A stretch of DNA of 64,000 bases from Musa acuminata AAA Group (Eukaryota; Streptophyta; Magnoliopsida; Zingiberales; Musaceae): NCBI RefSeq assembly GCF_036884655.1, contig NC_088356.1, positions 11,041,001-11,105,000 of the forward strand, read 5' to 3'. The notes under the pieces were generated by a model that had not been told where the DNA came from, did no database searches, and worked only from the letters and a program-made list of their open reading frames with translations. A program made the translations under genes and the position numbers. Below are positions 11,444 to 22,337 of this stretch, piece by piece. The first letter of the stretch is position 1, and each line of letters opens with the position of its first letter.

Positions 11444-12655
11444 ATGCACGCTCGCTCTCGAATGGAGACTCTGCTCAGAACCCCATCTCTATCCCGCTTG
11501 AAGCTGCCGCCGAAGCCCCTCCTCACCCTCCCTCCGTCTGCGCCCGTCCCCGCTTCTTCCTTCTCCCTCCGACCCCACGGCCTCCGCGTCCGCTTCTCCG
11601 CCTCCCCCGACCAGCTGCCAGCTCCTCCGTTGCGGCCTCGAGAGCAGCGAGGCGACGAGGACTACGGCGAGGTCAACCGGATCGTCGGCAGCCGCACTGT
11701 CCGGTCCCCTGTCTTCGGTGACGACGGCTCCGTTTCGGCGGCCACCGCCACCGAGTACCTGATCGAGTGGAAGGACGGCCACGACCCGTCCTGGGTTCCG
11801 GCCTCCGCTGTCGCCGCCGACGTTGTGGCGGAATACGAGACCCCCTGGTGGACCGCCGCCAAGAAGGCCGACGCCGCCGCCCTCTCCGCCCTTCTCTCCG
11901 ACCCGTCCGCCGCCCGGGACCCCGACGCGGAGGACCCCGACGGCCGCACGGCGCTGCACTTCGCGGCGGGCCTGGGCTCGGAGGAGTGCGTCCGCCTGCT
12001 CGCGGAGGCCGGGGCGGACGTTGACCACCCGGAGCGGGCCGGCGGGGGACTGACCCCGCTACACGTCGCGGCCGGGTACGGGCAACCGGCGGCAGCGCGG
12101 GCGCTGCTGGCGGCCGGGGCGGACCCGGGAGCGTTGGACGGGAGGGGGCGGACCCCGCTGGAGCTGGCGCGGGAGGTGCTGGCCGCGACGCCGCCCACGG
12201 TGATCGGGCGGCGGGTGGGACTTGAGGCGACGGCGGCGGAGTTGGAGGCGGCTGTGTACGAGTGGGCGGAGGTGGGGAGGATCCTGGAGGGAAGGGGTAA
12301 AGGTAAGAGGAGGGAATACCTGGTGGAGTGGAGGGACGGTGGGGAAAGGGAGTGGGTGAGGTCGGCGTGGGTGGCGGAGGACCTGGTGGCGGACTTCGAA
12401 GCGGGGCTGGAGTACGGGGTGGCGGAGGCGGTGGTGGGGCAGCGGGAAGTGGCTGAGGGCGGAGTCCGGGAGTACCTGGTGAAGTGGGTGGACATCGAGG
12501 AGGCTACATGGGAGCCGGAGGAGAACGTCGACCCGGAGCTGGTGGAGGAATTCGAGCGGAGGCAGGCGCTAGGCGGGGTAGTGACGTCCGTGCCGACGTC
12601 GGCGCAGGGAGAGGGAAGCGGGGCGGCGGCGAAAGAGAGCACTGTGATGGGGTGA
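11444..12655 (+). CDS. CAO: Chloroplast signal recognition particle 43 kDa protein (cpSRP43), intronless, 403 aa
   Basis: cpSRP43 binds light-harvesting chlorophyll proteins in the stroma, keeps them soluble, and with cpSRP54 hands them to Alb3 in the thylakoid. The N-terminal ~55 residues are Ser/Pro/Arg-rich, as in a transit peptide. Chromodomain 1 spans about 73-130 ([19 protein letters not shown]). Ankyrin repeats span about 132-255 ([48 protein letters not shown]). Chromodomains 2 and 3 lie at about 272-320 ([15 protein letters not shown]) and 323-378 ([20 protein letters not shown]). The order and length match the family, and the plant gene is usually intronless. A second in-frame ATG at 11462 (METLLRTP) has G at +4 and may be the real start. 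Coding sequence is extremely GC-rich, so long antisense ORFs (for example 11662-12675 on minus) are shadows. Confidence 0.95.
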   Translation: MHARSRMETLLRTPSLSRLKLPPKPLLTLPPSAPVPASSFSLRPHGLRVRFSASPDQLPAPPLRPREQRGDEDYGEVNRIVGSRTVRSPVFGDDGSVSAATATEYLIEWKDGHDPSWVPASAVAADVVAEYETPWWTAAKKADAAALSALLSDPSAARDPDAEDPDGRTALHFAAGLGSEECVRLLAEAGADVDHPERAGGGLTPLHVAAGYGQPAAARALLAAGADPGALDGRGRTPLELAREVLAATPPTVIGRRVGLEATAAELEAAVYEWAEVGRILEGRGKGKRREYLVEWRDGGEREWVRSAWVAEDLVADFEAGLEYGVAEAVVGQREVAEGGVREYLVKWVDIEEATWEPEENVDPELVEEFERRQALGGVVTSVPTSAQGEGSGAAAKESTVMG

Positions 12656-13340
12656 GGCGGATCCCAGATCGACATTTACCGACTTAACGTCCGTCGGCAT
12701 TCAGTCCTGACGCAATTCGGGCCGTTGGTTCATTATTCATCAGTGGAGGTAGCAAAGCATGATGGACCAAGCTCTAATGGAAACTGTTATCTGAAGTTGA
12801 GGTTTCGTAGCATGCAGTGGGCTCCCTGTACTCTTCTTTCATTGTTCTTTTGCATGCAGTTCCGGCGGCGTGTGGAGCGCTAAACGTGTGAAGTGAGCAG
12901 GTCGATCGATCACTCGGTCGGACCCAGCGCTAAACGTGTGAAGCGCTCTGTATCACCCGGTGGTGCAATGCACGCAGGCGTATGGTCCAACGGACACCGG
13001 TCTCCCTCTCCCACTCCATATTCGCTGTCGGTGGAATGCTTCGAGCACACCCCTCTCTCCGTATGCCCCGCCTCTACCTTCGCCCCATCAGGTTTCCCCC
13101 TTAGTTCCACACTGATGAGGGTAATAATTGTGATAAGACTCACATGACATCAGCTGCACCAGATGACGCATCACGCCTCTGTTGACTTGATGAGGCACCT
13201 GGTCAACGTGGATCGGAACGCCTACCAAGGCGCATTAACGCTCTGTTCAGGTTCGATCCCTCACGCCATGCCAACGACAACATCATCAGACGCTACCAGA
13301 AGTACGATCCTGCTCCCCATGGGCCAACACATTTGGCAAC
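12656..13340. other. 3' flank of cpSRP43 and intergenic sequence
   Basis: No supported gene. An 18-bp direct repeat (GCGCTAAACGTGTGAAG core) occurs at about 12877-12894 and 12928-12945. The left edge of the Gypsy element falls somewhere near the end of this interval and could not be fixed. Confidence 0.35.
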
Positions 13341-13508
13341 GGTAATTCTCACTATTAAAACCCTCGCGCTCCGAGGGGAGGGAGTAGGAGAACAGACAAA
13401 ACTTAGCTGAAAAAACCTCCGTGACTACCCTCTAACTTGATCGTCGGATGGGTCGGGTCAAGCGCCCCGACCCGACCATTGTGCAGGTGCGAAGGCGGAG
13501 GTCGTCCA

Positions 13509-14999
13509 TGCTAGTCATAGGTGCCCAGCAAACCAATCACGTGAGTGATGGCACGTGTGACTGGATACATAATCTTTTTGCTTATTATATTTTGGCGTAT
13601 ATCACTTTATAACTATTGCATAAATGCATACATATATTGTGATGTCCTTCGATTTGTGCAATGGGAATCGGATAGTGATGAGATCACGATAATGAGATCG
13701 ATTCACCTTTAAACACATATCCTAAATAATCCCGATCATAGGTTACTCGAGAGGGACATCGTGATAACCGGATAGATTGGTGTGCTGTATACCCGTCCAT
13801 ATGATGGATGCAGCTGGTCTCATAGCTGCTCGTGTAGGGACACTAGGGATACAGTACAGGTGCTCATTGGAGAATTGAGTTCACTGATTGATCCGCTTAC
13901 GGAATGTTGGATGGTTGATGATGCCTTATTGTCAGACAGCGATTCCGTAGTCCTAGTGGTGTATCTGGTCCTTAGACTTGAGACACCAAGGATATCCTGT
14001 ATGAGTGCTCCACTCTTTGATACCAGACTTATAGGTTTGGCTGTCCCCAGATCTAGTACAGCTGGTCATTGGGAGTGGTAGTCGACCTTACGAGGGCTAT
14101 TGAGTGTCAATAGAGGATCATCCACTCTCGGCATCATGAGAGGAATATCCTATGTGTTCTTGCTCAGACAAATCCCTGGTCAGGGTCATTCGGGTTGAGA
14201 GAGAAAGAGTTCTCCGGGAGAATCCGATTAGAGCAAGACTCGAGTAGAAACCGTATGGGTCTGACAGCACCATGCTCGATATACGGTCTCTGGGATATTA
14301 GATGGATGAGGGACTATAGGTACATGGTAACTGAGGACAGACAGGTCCAATGGATTGGATTCCCCTGTATCGTCTGGGGACTACGGCGTAGTGGCCTAGT
14401 ACGTTCGTAGTCGATGAGTCAAGTGAATTATTACAGAGATAATAATTCACTCAGTCAGAAGGAGTTCTGATAGGTATGACTCACGGCCAGCTCGATATTG
14501 GGCCTAGAGGGTAACACACATATGGTAGGCATTGCGATGAGTAGAGGTTCGGATATGAGATATCCGACGGAGCCCTTGTCTTATTGGATGCAGATCCAAT
14601 ACCCACTAGGGAAGGACCCATTAGGGTTTGACACGGGATCTCTATAAATAGGAGGGATTCACAGCCTCATAGGCTAGAGTCTTTGCTTGCCTTTCCTATT
14701 CTCCTCTCCCTCTCCACCTCAGAGTAGGCCTGGAGTTTTGAGCGTCGTCGCAACCCTGCTGTGTGGATCACCGCTAGAGAGGAGGACGCTTGACCTCCTT
14801 CACCCTCTCCTAAGGATCTGCAAGGAAACAGGGATATACGATCTCCCTAGGTAACACAATCTCTATACGCAGTTTTGTGTTTTGCGAATTTTTGCGCACC
14901 AATCTTCGCGCGACGACGAACATCTTTTTGGGAATCGGGGAATTTTGTTTTCTTGTTCTTCCGCTGCGCATATGATGTCACCCCAATGATTTCCCAACA
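13509..14999 (+). mobile_element. Solo LTR A of the Copia family (plus orientation)
   Basis: The 1491-bp LTR starts TGCTAGTCATAGG and ends ATTTCCCAACA. It is flanked by a perfect 5-bp target site duplication GTCCA (13504-13508 and 15000-15004). It has a TATA box (TATAAATA, 14643-14650) and an inverted repeat at 14423-14450. No internal Copia sequence is attached, so it is a solo LTR made by LTR-LTR recombination. It lies at the 5' end of the Gypsy element, before gag. Confidence 0.92.
14423..14450 (+). repeat. Perfect 11-bp inverted repeat inside the Copia LTR
   Basis: GTGAATTATTA and TAATAATTCAC flank a 6-nt loop (CAGAGA). The same hairpin appears in every LTR copy here (about 17288, 24231 and 29043) and in recognisable form in the old copies (about 57432 and 59587). 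Its position about 200 bp upstream of the TATA box puts it in U3. Confidence 0.7.
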
Positions 15000-15034
15000 G
15001 TCCACTAAAGGCGCAAGCGGGGAGTCCTCTCCCG

Positions 15035-16730
15035 GTGGAAATGACGACCCCGTCCCAATCGGGACACCGCAATCGGCCGCCTCCGCAGTCTCGGGAAACG
15101 TCCCAGGGAGATCCCCACCATCCGGACCCGAACCAAGCCGCGTCGACCCTGAAGCCACGGCCTAAAGTTGTTTACACCAACATTTTTGACGCTAGAAGGA
15201 GGGCCTGGATGTCGAGGGATCACCCGATTGGCTCAGACGAGCCCGTGGCTGAGAGGTCACATCCGATCGGAGCTTCGGGGGAACATCCCCCGTGCAGAGA
15301 TCATCGTGACGAACACCCCGCCACGACCTCAGAGCGCTATTGGCGGATATTCAACGACCCGGGCTTATCGCCGCACGACAGCGCCCCCGCCGACCCGTCG
15401 CCCGTGTCGTCTGAGGCCTTTCACGACCTCACCCATCAAGTCCGAACTTTGACTGATATGGTGCAATCCATTATTTCACTTGTCTCTCGTCCGCTGCACC
15501 CACCGGTCGTCCAACCACTGCGACAATAGGAGCCACCTGTTCAAGCTCGCACACCACCTCAGGAGCTCCCCGCTTCGCCTCGGGTCCCATCGGCCCCACT
15601 CGGGGATCGAGTGACGAATTCTACGGACTCCCTTCGAGCCCAGTTGCGCTTCGTTAGCCAGCGACTGGACGAGGTGCAGAAGGAGGTTCGCATGTCGAAG
15701 GGAGAGCCCGGGGAGGACGCACACCAGGGATCTCCGTTCACACCCGAGATACAGGATCAGACAGTCCCCCCGAACTTCCGACTCCCCTCCTTGGACGCTT
15801 ACGACGGCTCCACCGACCCAGCGGATCACGTAGCCGCTTTTCGCGCCCAGATGGCACTGTATGGAACTTCTGATGCTTTGATGTGTAGGGCATTTCCCAC
15901 CACCCTAAGGGGCCCGGCCCGCACGTGGTACAGCGGCCTGAAGACCAGGACTATCGCCTCCTTCGACCAGCTCGTCAAGGACTTTGAGCTTAACTTCATG
16001 GCCTACGCCCGGCCGAAACCGTCCGTTGCATTACTCCTCGGGCTCAACCAGAGGGAGGACAAGCCCCTCTCCCATTTTGTAAATCGTTTTGCGGCGTAAA
16101 TCCGAGGGTTGCCGGGTGCTCACCCCTCTCTGTTGATGCAGGCGTTTATGATAAGCATACGGCCTTCTAGATTCTTCTGGTCTCTCGTGGAGCGACCCCC
16201 CACCGTAGTACCTGAGATGCTTCAACGGGCGAACCAGTTCGTCGCGGCCGAGGACTGGATAGTCGGGAAGCGGGAGGAGCACAAGAGGGTCAGGCCAGAA
16301 CCGGCTCGGGGACAACAATCTGCCACGCCGAGGTGCAGGCTGGACCGACCTGACCCGCCCGCGTTGAGGTCTCCGATACCCCCTTTGGGCGCATCCCGAA
16401 CGACGATATTTCTCCAAATAAGGGAAAAATGGCTGCTCAGGCCCCCCGTCCCGATGAAGAACCCATGGAAACTCGCTGACCAATCCAAGTATTGCCGCTT
16501 TCACCGGCAAAGCGGACACGATACTAAGGAGTGCTGCGAGCTGAAGCGGCAAATCGAGGAGCTCGTCCGTAGAGGACACCTCGGTCGGTACGTCCGACAA
16601 AACAGGGAACCCTCGCCCCATCCAGAGGGCCCCGTTGAGCGCCACATCGACGTCATCACGGGCGGCCCAGCATCCGGTGGGATCAATATGTCCGGAAGGA
16701 AGGCATACGCCCGCTCCGCTAGGGCCGATG
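15035..16730 (+). pseudogene. Gypsy (Tat) gag, broken by two stops and by the Copia insertion
   Basis: One reading frame runs from about 15035 to 16730 with in-frame stops at 15527-15529 (TAG) and 16097-16099 (TAA). It contains the retrotransposon gag core ([36 protein letters not shown]) at about 15770-16096 and a zinc-knuckle-like [14 protein letters not shown] at about 16494-16535. Gag would form the particle that packages element RNA. The frame is cut at 16730 by the full Copia element and resumes after 25159 as protease. Confidence 0.85.
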
Positions 16731-18226
16731 TGTTGGGAAATCATGGGGGGGTGACATCACATGCGCAGCGGAAGAACAAGAAAACAAAATCCCCGATTCC
16801 CAAAAGGATGTTCGTCGTCGTGCGAAGATTGGTGCGCAAAATTCCGCGAAACATAAAACTTCGTATAGAGTAGATTGTGTTACCTAGGGAGATCGTATAT
16901 CCATGTTTCCTTGCAGATCCTTAGGAGATGGTGAAGGAGGTCAAGCGTCCTCCTCTCTAGCGGTGATCCACACAGCAGGGTTGCGACGACGCTCCTCAAG
17001 ACTCCAGGCCTGCTCTAAGGTTGAGAGGAAGAGGAGAATAGGAAAGGCAAGCAAAGGCTCTAGCCTGTGAGGCTCTGAATCCCTCTTATTTATAGAGGTC
17101 CCCTGTCAAACCCTAATGAGTCCTCCCCTAGTGGGTATTGGATCTGCATCCAATAAGACAAGGGCTCCGTCGGATATCTCATATCCGAACCTCTACTCAT
17201 CGCAATGCCTACCATATGTGTGTGACCCTCTAGGCCCAATATCGAGCTGGCCGGGAGTCATACCTGTCAGAACTCCTTCTAACTCAGTGAATTATTATCT
17301 CTGTAATAATTCACTTGACTCATCGACTACGGAAGTACTAGGCCACTACGCCGTAGTCCCCAGACGATACAGGGGAATCCAATCCATTGGACCTGTCTGT
17401 CCTCAGTTACCGTGTACCTATAATCCCTCATCCATCTAATATCTCAGAGACCGTATATCGAGCATGGTGTTGTCAAACCCATACGGTTTCTACTCGAGTC
17501 TCGCTCTAATCGGATTCTCCCGGAGAACTCTTTCTTTCTCAACCCGAATGACCCTGGCCAGGGATTTGTCTGAGCAAGAACACATGAGATATTCCTCTCA
17601 TGACGTCGAGAGTGGATGATCCTCTATCGACACTCAATAGCCCTCGTAAGGTCGACTATCACTCCCAATGACCAGCTGTACTAGATCTAGGACAGCCAAA
17701 CCTATAAGTCTGGTATCAAAGAGTGGAGCACTCATACAGGACATCCTTGGTGTCTCAAGTCTAAGGACCAGATACACAACTAGGACTACGGAATCACTGT
17801 CTGACAATAAGGCATCATCAATAATCCAGCATTCCATAAGCGGATCAATCAGTGAACTCATTCTCCAATGAGCACCTATACTGTATCCCTAGTGTCCCTA
17901 CACGAGCAGCTATGAGACCAGCTGCATCCATCATATGGATGGGTATACAGCACACCAGTCTGTCCGGTTATCACGATGTCCCTCTCGAGTAACCTATGAC
18001 CGGGATTATTTAGGATATATGTTTAAAGGTGAAACGATCTCATTATCGTGATCTCATCACGATCCGATTCTCATTGCACAAATCCAAGGACATCACAATA
18101 TATGTATGTATTTATGCAATAGTTATAAAGTGATATACGCCAAAATATAATAAGCAAAAAGATTCTGTATCAAGTCACATGTGCAATCACTCACGTGATT
18201 GGCTTGCTGGGCACCTATGACTAGCA
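16731..18226 (-). repeat. 3' LTR (copy B) of the full Copia element
   Basis: On the plus strand it begins TGTTGGGAAATCATGG and ends CCTATGACTAGCA, the reverse complement of LTRs A and D. It adjoins the CGATG duplication on the left and the polypurine tract on the right. Confidence 0.95.
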
Positions 18227-18238
18227 ATCTCCCACTTG
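18227..18238 (-). other. Polypurine tract of the Copia element
   Basis: The minus strand reads AAGTGGGAGAT directly before the 3' LTR start TGCTAG, just after the RNase H stop codon. This is where plus-strand DNA synthesis would be primed. Confidence 0.85.
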
Positions 18239-18240
18239 AC

Positions 18241-18933
18241 CTAAAGCCAATCACCTATGTGTCTGATCCCCATCAGACCCCTGTGACGCTCAAAGACAAT
18301 ATGAGACAACGACTTTGTCAGTGGATCTGCAATGTTATCTTCGGATGGAACTCTTTCCACTGCTACATCTCCTCGGGCTACGATCTCTCTGATAAGGTGG
18401 AACCTCCTTAGAACATGCTTAGATTTCTGATGAGACCTAGGTTCCTTTGCTTGAGCAATCGCCCCGTTGTTGTCGCAATATAGGGAGATCGGCTCCTCGC
18501 TACCCGGCACGACTCCCAAATCTGTAATGAACTTCTTCAACCAGACTCCCTCTTTTGCTGCATCTGATGCAGCAATGTACTCCGCCTCTGTGGTTGAGTC
18601 AGCAGTAGTATCTTGCTTGGAACTCTTCCAGCACACTGCTCCTCCATTCAAGGTGTACACATTCCCTGAATTCGACTTGCTATCATCGACATCAGACTGA
18701 AAACTTGAGTCAGTGTAGCCTTCAATCTTAAGGCTATTACCTCCATATATTAGTAAAAGATCCTTAGTCCTTCTCAAGTACATAGGGATACACTTTACTG
18801 CTTTCCAGTGCTCCAAGCTTGGATCCGCCTGATACCTGCTCATGACACTCAGAGCATGCGCTATATCAGGCCTAGTACATAGCATGGCATACATGATAGA
18901 CCCTATTGCTGAGGCATAAGGTATCATATCCAT
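18241..18933 (-). pseudogene. Copia RNase H domain and end of pol
   Basis: The frame encodes SAIGSIMYAMLCTRPDIAHA, then the RNase H core with YTDSSFQSD, TEAEYIA, LYCDNN and HVLRRFHLIRE, and stops at 18241 just before the polypurine tract. It is separated from the RT frame (ending 18924) by a frameshift at about 18924-18945, where roughly 20 codons found in related elements also appear to be missing. Confidence 0.88.
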
Positions 18934-20279
18934 GTTCGCCCTTTCTTGGAATTTTCAATGCCAAACATTTTGACAATGGTTTCTATGTACCTGGACTGGG
19001 ACAAGCCAAGCATCCTCTTGGATCTATCTCTATAGATTCTAATCCCCAAGATATAGGATGCTTCCCCTAAGTCTTTCATGGAGAAGTGTCTAGATAACCA
19101 AGCTTTTATTGTGGATAGCATTCCTACGTCATTCCCAATGATGAGGATGTCATCCACATATAACACCAAAAAGGTGATAGCGCTCCCACTTACCTTCCTG
19201 TACACACAAGGCTCATCTTCGTTCTTAACGAAGTCATAAGATCTGATTGCCTCATCAAATCTTATATTCCAACTTCGGGAAGCTTGCTTTAGTCCATAAA
19301 TGGATCTAAGCAACCTACACACCTTATCTGGCCAGTTCTTGGACACGAATCTCTCAGGTTGCATCATATACACCTCCTCCTCGAGGTTCCCATTGAGGAA
19401 TGCGGTTTTCACATCCATCTACTAGATCTCATAATCATAGTGTGCTGCAATAGCCAATAGAATTCTGATGGATTTTAGCATTGTTACGGGTGAGAAGGTT
19501 TCGTCGTAAACAACACCTTGCCTTTGACGATACCCTTTAGCCACTAGCCTTGCTTTATAAGTCTCTACCTTTCCATCTACTCCGATCTTTTTCTTAAAGA
19601 TCCACTTGCAACCGATGGGTACAATACCTTTGAGCGCATCAACTAGGTTCCAAACCTTATTAGAGTACATAGAATCCATCTCAGAATTCAAGGCTTCTTG
19701 CCACTTCCCGGAGTCTATACTCATAATAGCCTCCTCGTAGGTCTGAGGATCAATATCCTCAACATCCTCTCCTATAATATGTCCCACATATCCTTCAAGA
19801 GGATGGGATACTCTATCAGACCTGCGTAAAGTTGAAACTTGTATATTAGGTACCTGAACAGACTCGGGCTGTAGAGTGGTGCTTGAGCTTGGTTCTCCAA
19901 CCTCGCTCAACTCTATCATTCTCCCACTGTCTCCGCCAAGAATGTGTTCCTTCTCAAGGAACACTGCTCTCTTAGCTACAAAGACCTTTTGGTCCTCGAG
20001 ATGATAGAAATAATACCCACAAGTTTCCTTGGGGTATCCCACAAATTTGCATCGCTCTATCCTTGATTCTAACTTATCGGGGTTGTGTCTTTTAACATGG
20101 GCAGGGCAGCCCCAAATCTTAACAACCTTAAGATCAGGCTTCTTCCATTTCCATATCTCATATGGTGTAGACACTACCGACTTAGTTGGAATTATGTTCA
20201 GAAGGTAAGCTGCGGTTTCTATGGCATATCCCCAGAATGAGATGGGTAGGTCAGCGAAACTCATCATGGACCGTACCAT
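18924..20279 (-). pseudogene. Copia reverse transcriptase, interrupted by a double stop
   Basis: The frame from 20279 to 19422 covers the end of integrase and the start of RT (CKWIFKKKIGVDGKVETYKA, RLVAKGYRQRQGVVYDETFS, P.V). Two adjacent TAG codons at 19419-19424 stand where relatives have Trp-Gln, and the RT continues with MDVKTAFLNG. The catalytic YVDD is at 19149-19160. The domain copies element RNA into DNA. Both stops fit single C-to-T or G-to-A changes. Confidence 0.9.
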
Positions 20280-20831
20280 ATCTAATAACGTACGATTTCT
20301 CCTTTCAGAGACACCATTGAGCTGAGGTGTGTAAGGAGGTGTCCATTAGGATAATATCTCATGGTCCTTGAGGAACTGAGTAAACTCTGTACTTAAGTAC
20401 TCACCTCCTCGATCTGATCGAAGAGTTTTGATACTCTTTCCAGTCTGGTTCTCCACCTCATTCTTATACTCTCTGAATTTCTCAAAGGCCTCGGACTTGT
20501 ACTTCATTAAGTACACATATCCATACCTTGAGAAATCATCAGTAAATGTAATGAAGTAGGAGTAACGTCCAATGGCATGAGTTGACATGGGTCCACATAC
20601 ATCACTATGTATGAGTTCCAACAACTCAGTGGCTCTCTCTCCAATTCCACTAAATGGAGAGTTGGTCAATTTTCCACGAATGCAAGGTTCACAAGTTGCA
20701 TATGACACGTAGTCGAATGGATCTAGATATCCATCATTTAGTAACTTTTGAATCCTTCTTTCATGGATGTGACCTAGCCTACAATGCCACATGTATGCAC
20801 TGTTCACCTCATCTCGTTTCCTCTTAGACAC
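20280..20831 (-). pseudogene. Copia integrase with zinc-binding head, one in-frame stop
   Basis: The HHCC zinc motif (WHCRLGHIHERR ... CEPC) and the catalytic core (SDVCGPM ... FTDDFSRYGYVYLM ... LRSDRGGEY) are clear. A stop at 20346-20348 lies before the NGVSERRNRTLLD segment, which stays in frame and runs into the next ORF. Integrase joins the DNA copy to the host genome. Confidence 0.88.
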
Positions 20832-21035
20832 TTACATTCATGATATGTGGAGTAGTGTCTTGCATAAACAAACCTTTATGCAATATTCCTCTCGTTAATC
20901 TCCCCTCGGCTTTGCTAGAATTTACAATAAATTGTAGATGCAATAAGTAATACTGGTATCCAATACCAATGCACTATCACAAAAATCTGCCAATCGGAGA
21001 TTGATCATGAATGTACCTGAAGCTTCTCCAAGCTT
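20832..21035 (-). pseudogene. Remains of the Copia protease
   Basis: Only about 200 bp separate the gag zinc knuckle from integrase. The start of the active site can be seen (ALVLDT), but the expected Gly and most of the following ~100 residues are gone, and stops follow. This looks like an internal deletion. Confidence 0.6.
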
Positions 21036-21836
21036 TTATTTCGTCCTTTCTGCAAGGTACTCTTTGCAGTTCCTCTTCCGGTGTCCATCTTTACCACAGT
21101 GGAAGCATTGGCCTTTGTCCTTTACTGGGTCTTTCTTAGCAACTTTTGCTTTACCTGGTCTGCCCTTGCCCTTTCCATTCTTAAGGGACCTTTCTGCTTT
21201 CCTTTTCTTTCTGGTCTCACCAGTGTAGAGAACTGGCTTCTCTTTCTTAATAGTACTCTCTGCCTCCCTCAACATATTGAGTCGCTCTGGGAGAGTCACC
21301 TCAAGCTTGTTCATATTAAAATTCATTATGAACTGTGAAAAGGAATCTGGTAGGGACTGAAGCACAATGTCCACACACAAGTTATCCTATAGGACCATTC
21401 CTAGACCTGTGAGTTTCTCTATCCACTCAATCATCTTTAGGACATGGTTCTGAACCGGTGTCCCCTCAGTGATCCTAAAGTGGAAAAGGCTCTTGGATAT
21501 CTCATATCGTTGAGTCCTTCCCTATTCCTCAAATAATTTGTGAACATGTAGGAGAATGGATCTGGCATCCATCTTTTCATGTTGTCTCTGTAACTCAGGA
21601 GTCATAGAGCCCAACATATAGCACTGAGCAAGAGTGGAGTCATCAATGTACTTCACGTAGCGAGCGATCTCATCCTCGTTTGCCCCTTCTTCGGGCGTAA
21701 GCATCACTGAATCAAGGACGTACACGATTTTCTCCGTTGTGAGAATAATTCTCAAGTTACGGAGGCAATCCGTATAATTTGGACCAGTGAGGCGGTTGAC
21801 ATCAAGTATGCCATGTAAGGGATTTGAAAGCGACAT
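21036..21836 (-). pseudogene. Copia gag with CCHC zinc knuckle, broken by stops
   Basis: It starts at ATG 21836 (MSLSNPLHGILDVNRLTGPN, then Y). A TAG at about 21522 and another stop near 21386 interrupt it. The last part (21380-21036) carries SLPDSFSQFIMNFNMNK and the zinc knuckle CFHCGKDGHRKRNC. The domain matches the copia gag family (UBN2/DUF4219 type). Confidence 0.85.
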
Positions 21837-21975
21837 TTTCTGAAAATAAAGATGCAGCAGAAATGAATAACATGTAGATTTTGCAAGAAATAAACTATCA
21901 AGATATGGACTTCTATCTTAATATGCTCCCACTATTTTACTAACGAGTCACGCGACACCCTCAGCACGTGAAACG

Positions 21976-21994
21976 GAAGTCTCCGGCAGACTTC
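21976..21994 (-). repeat. Short hairpin in the Copia leader
   Basis: GAAGTCT and AGACTTC form a perfect 7-bp stem around a 5-nt loop. It lies just downstream (in Copia sense) of the four core-sharing stem-loops but lacks their 17-nt core. Confidence 0.5.
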
Positions 21995-22021
21995 TAGTGG
22001 GGATCAGGATCCAATCAGCGT

Positions 22022-22337
22022 CTTAGTGTAACCTCGAGGGACTCGACCAATCACACTAAGCCTAAAAGGTAGGCAACTCTTACCAATCACAATTCCTTGT
22101 GATTCCCGTCCTGTTCGACCTCCGAATCACCATGGCCTCGAGGGACTCGACCAACCATGATGCTCGGTTAAGTCAACACCTTCGTTACAAGATGAGTCTG
22201 ATTTGATGATATACCCTCGAGGGACTCGACCAAGTATACCATGCCCTCAGGTCACCGGTGACATCTCTATGTCGTAAGCAAGATAGCGAATCGCGATATA
22301 GGTGAGTCTCGAGGGACTCGACCAACTCAACCTACAT
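22022..22337 (-). other. Four stem-loops with one shared core and different self-complementary stems
   Basis: The 17-nt core CTCGAGGGACTCGACCA (plus strand) occurs at 22033-22049, 22137-22153, 22216-22232 and 22308-22324. The flanks of each copy differ but are complementary: 22022-22031 with 22051-22060 (10 bp), 22128-22135 with 22155-22162 (8 bp), 22206-22214 with 22234-22242 (9 bp), and 22296-22307 with 22325-22337 (12 bp, one bulge). In the element's sense strand, mismatches become G-U pairs. The core itself can pair TCGAG with CTCGA around a 3-nt loop. The cluster lies in the 5' leader, about 200-500 nt upstream of gag. Function is unknown; packaging, dimerisation or translation control are guesses. 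Confidence 0.8.
22085..22104 (-). repeat. Perfect 8-bp hairpin between core stem-loops 1 and 2
   Basis: AATCACAA, loop TTCC, TTGTGATT. It has no shared core, but it adds to the dense folding potential of the leader, as does the palindrome GTCACCGGTGAC near 22251. Confidence 0.5.

Noticed and set aside
11662..12675. 337-codon ORF antisense to cpSRP43
   Set aside because: Ser/Ala/Pro-rich composition artefact of a very GC-rich gene on the other strand. The plus strand shows clear ankyrin repeats and chromodomains.
13782..14081. ORF with ...DPLTECWMVDDALLSDSDSV repeated in several places (also 17634-17861, 24564-24791, 28495-28701, 58228-58413)
   Set aside because: It recurs because it lies inside the Copia LTR. 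It shows no domain and is not coding in known elements.
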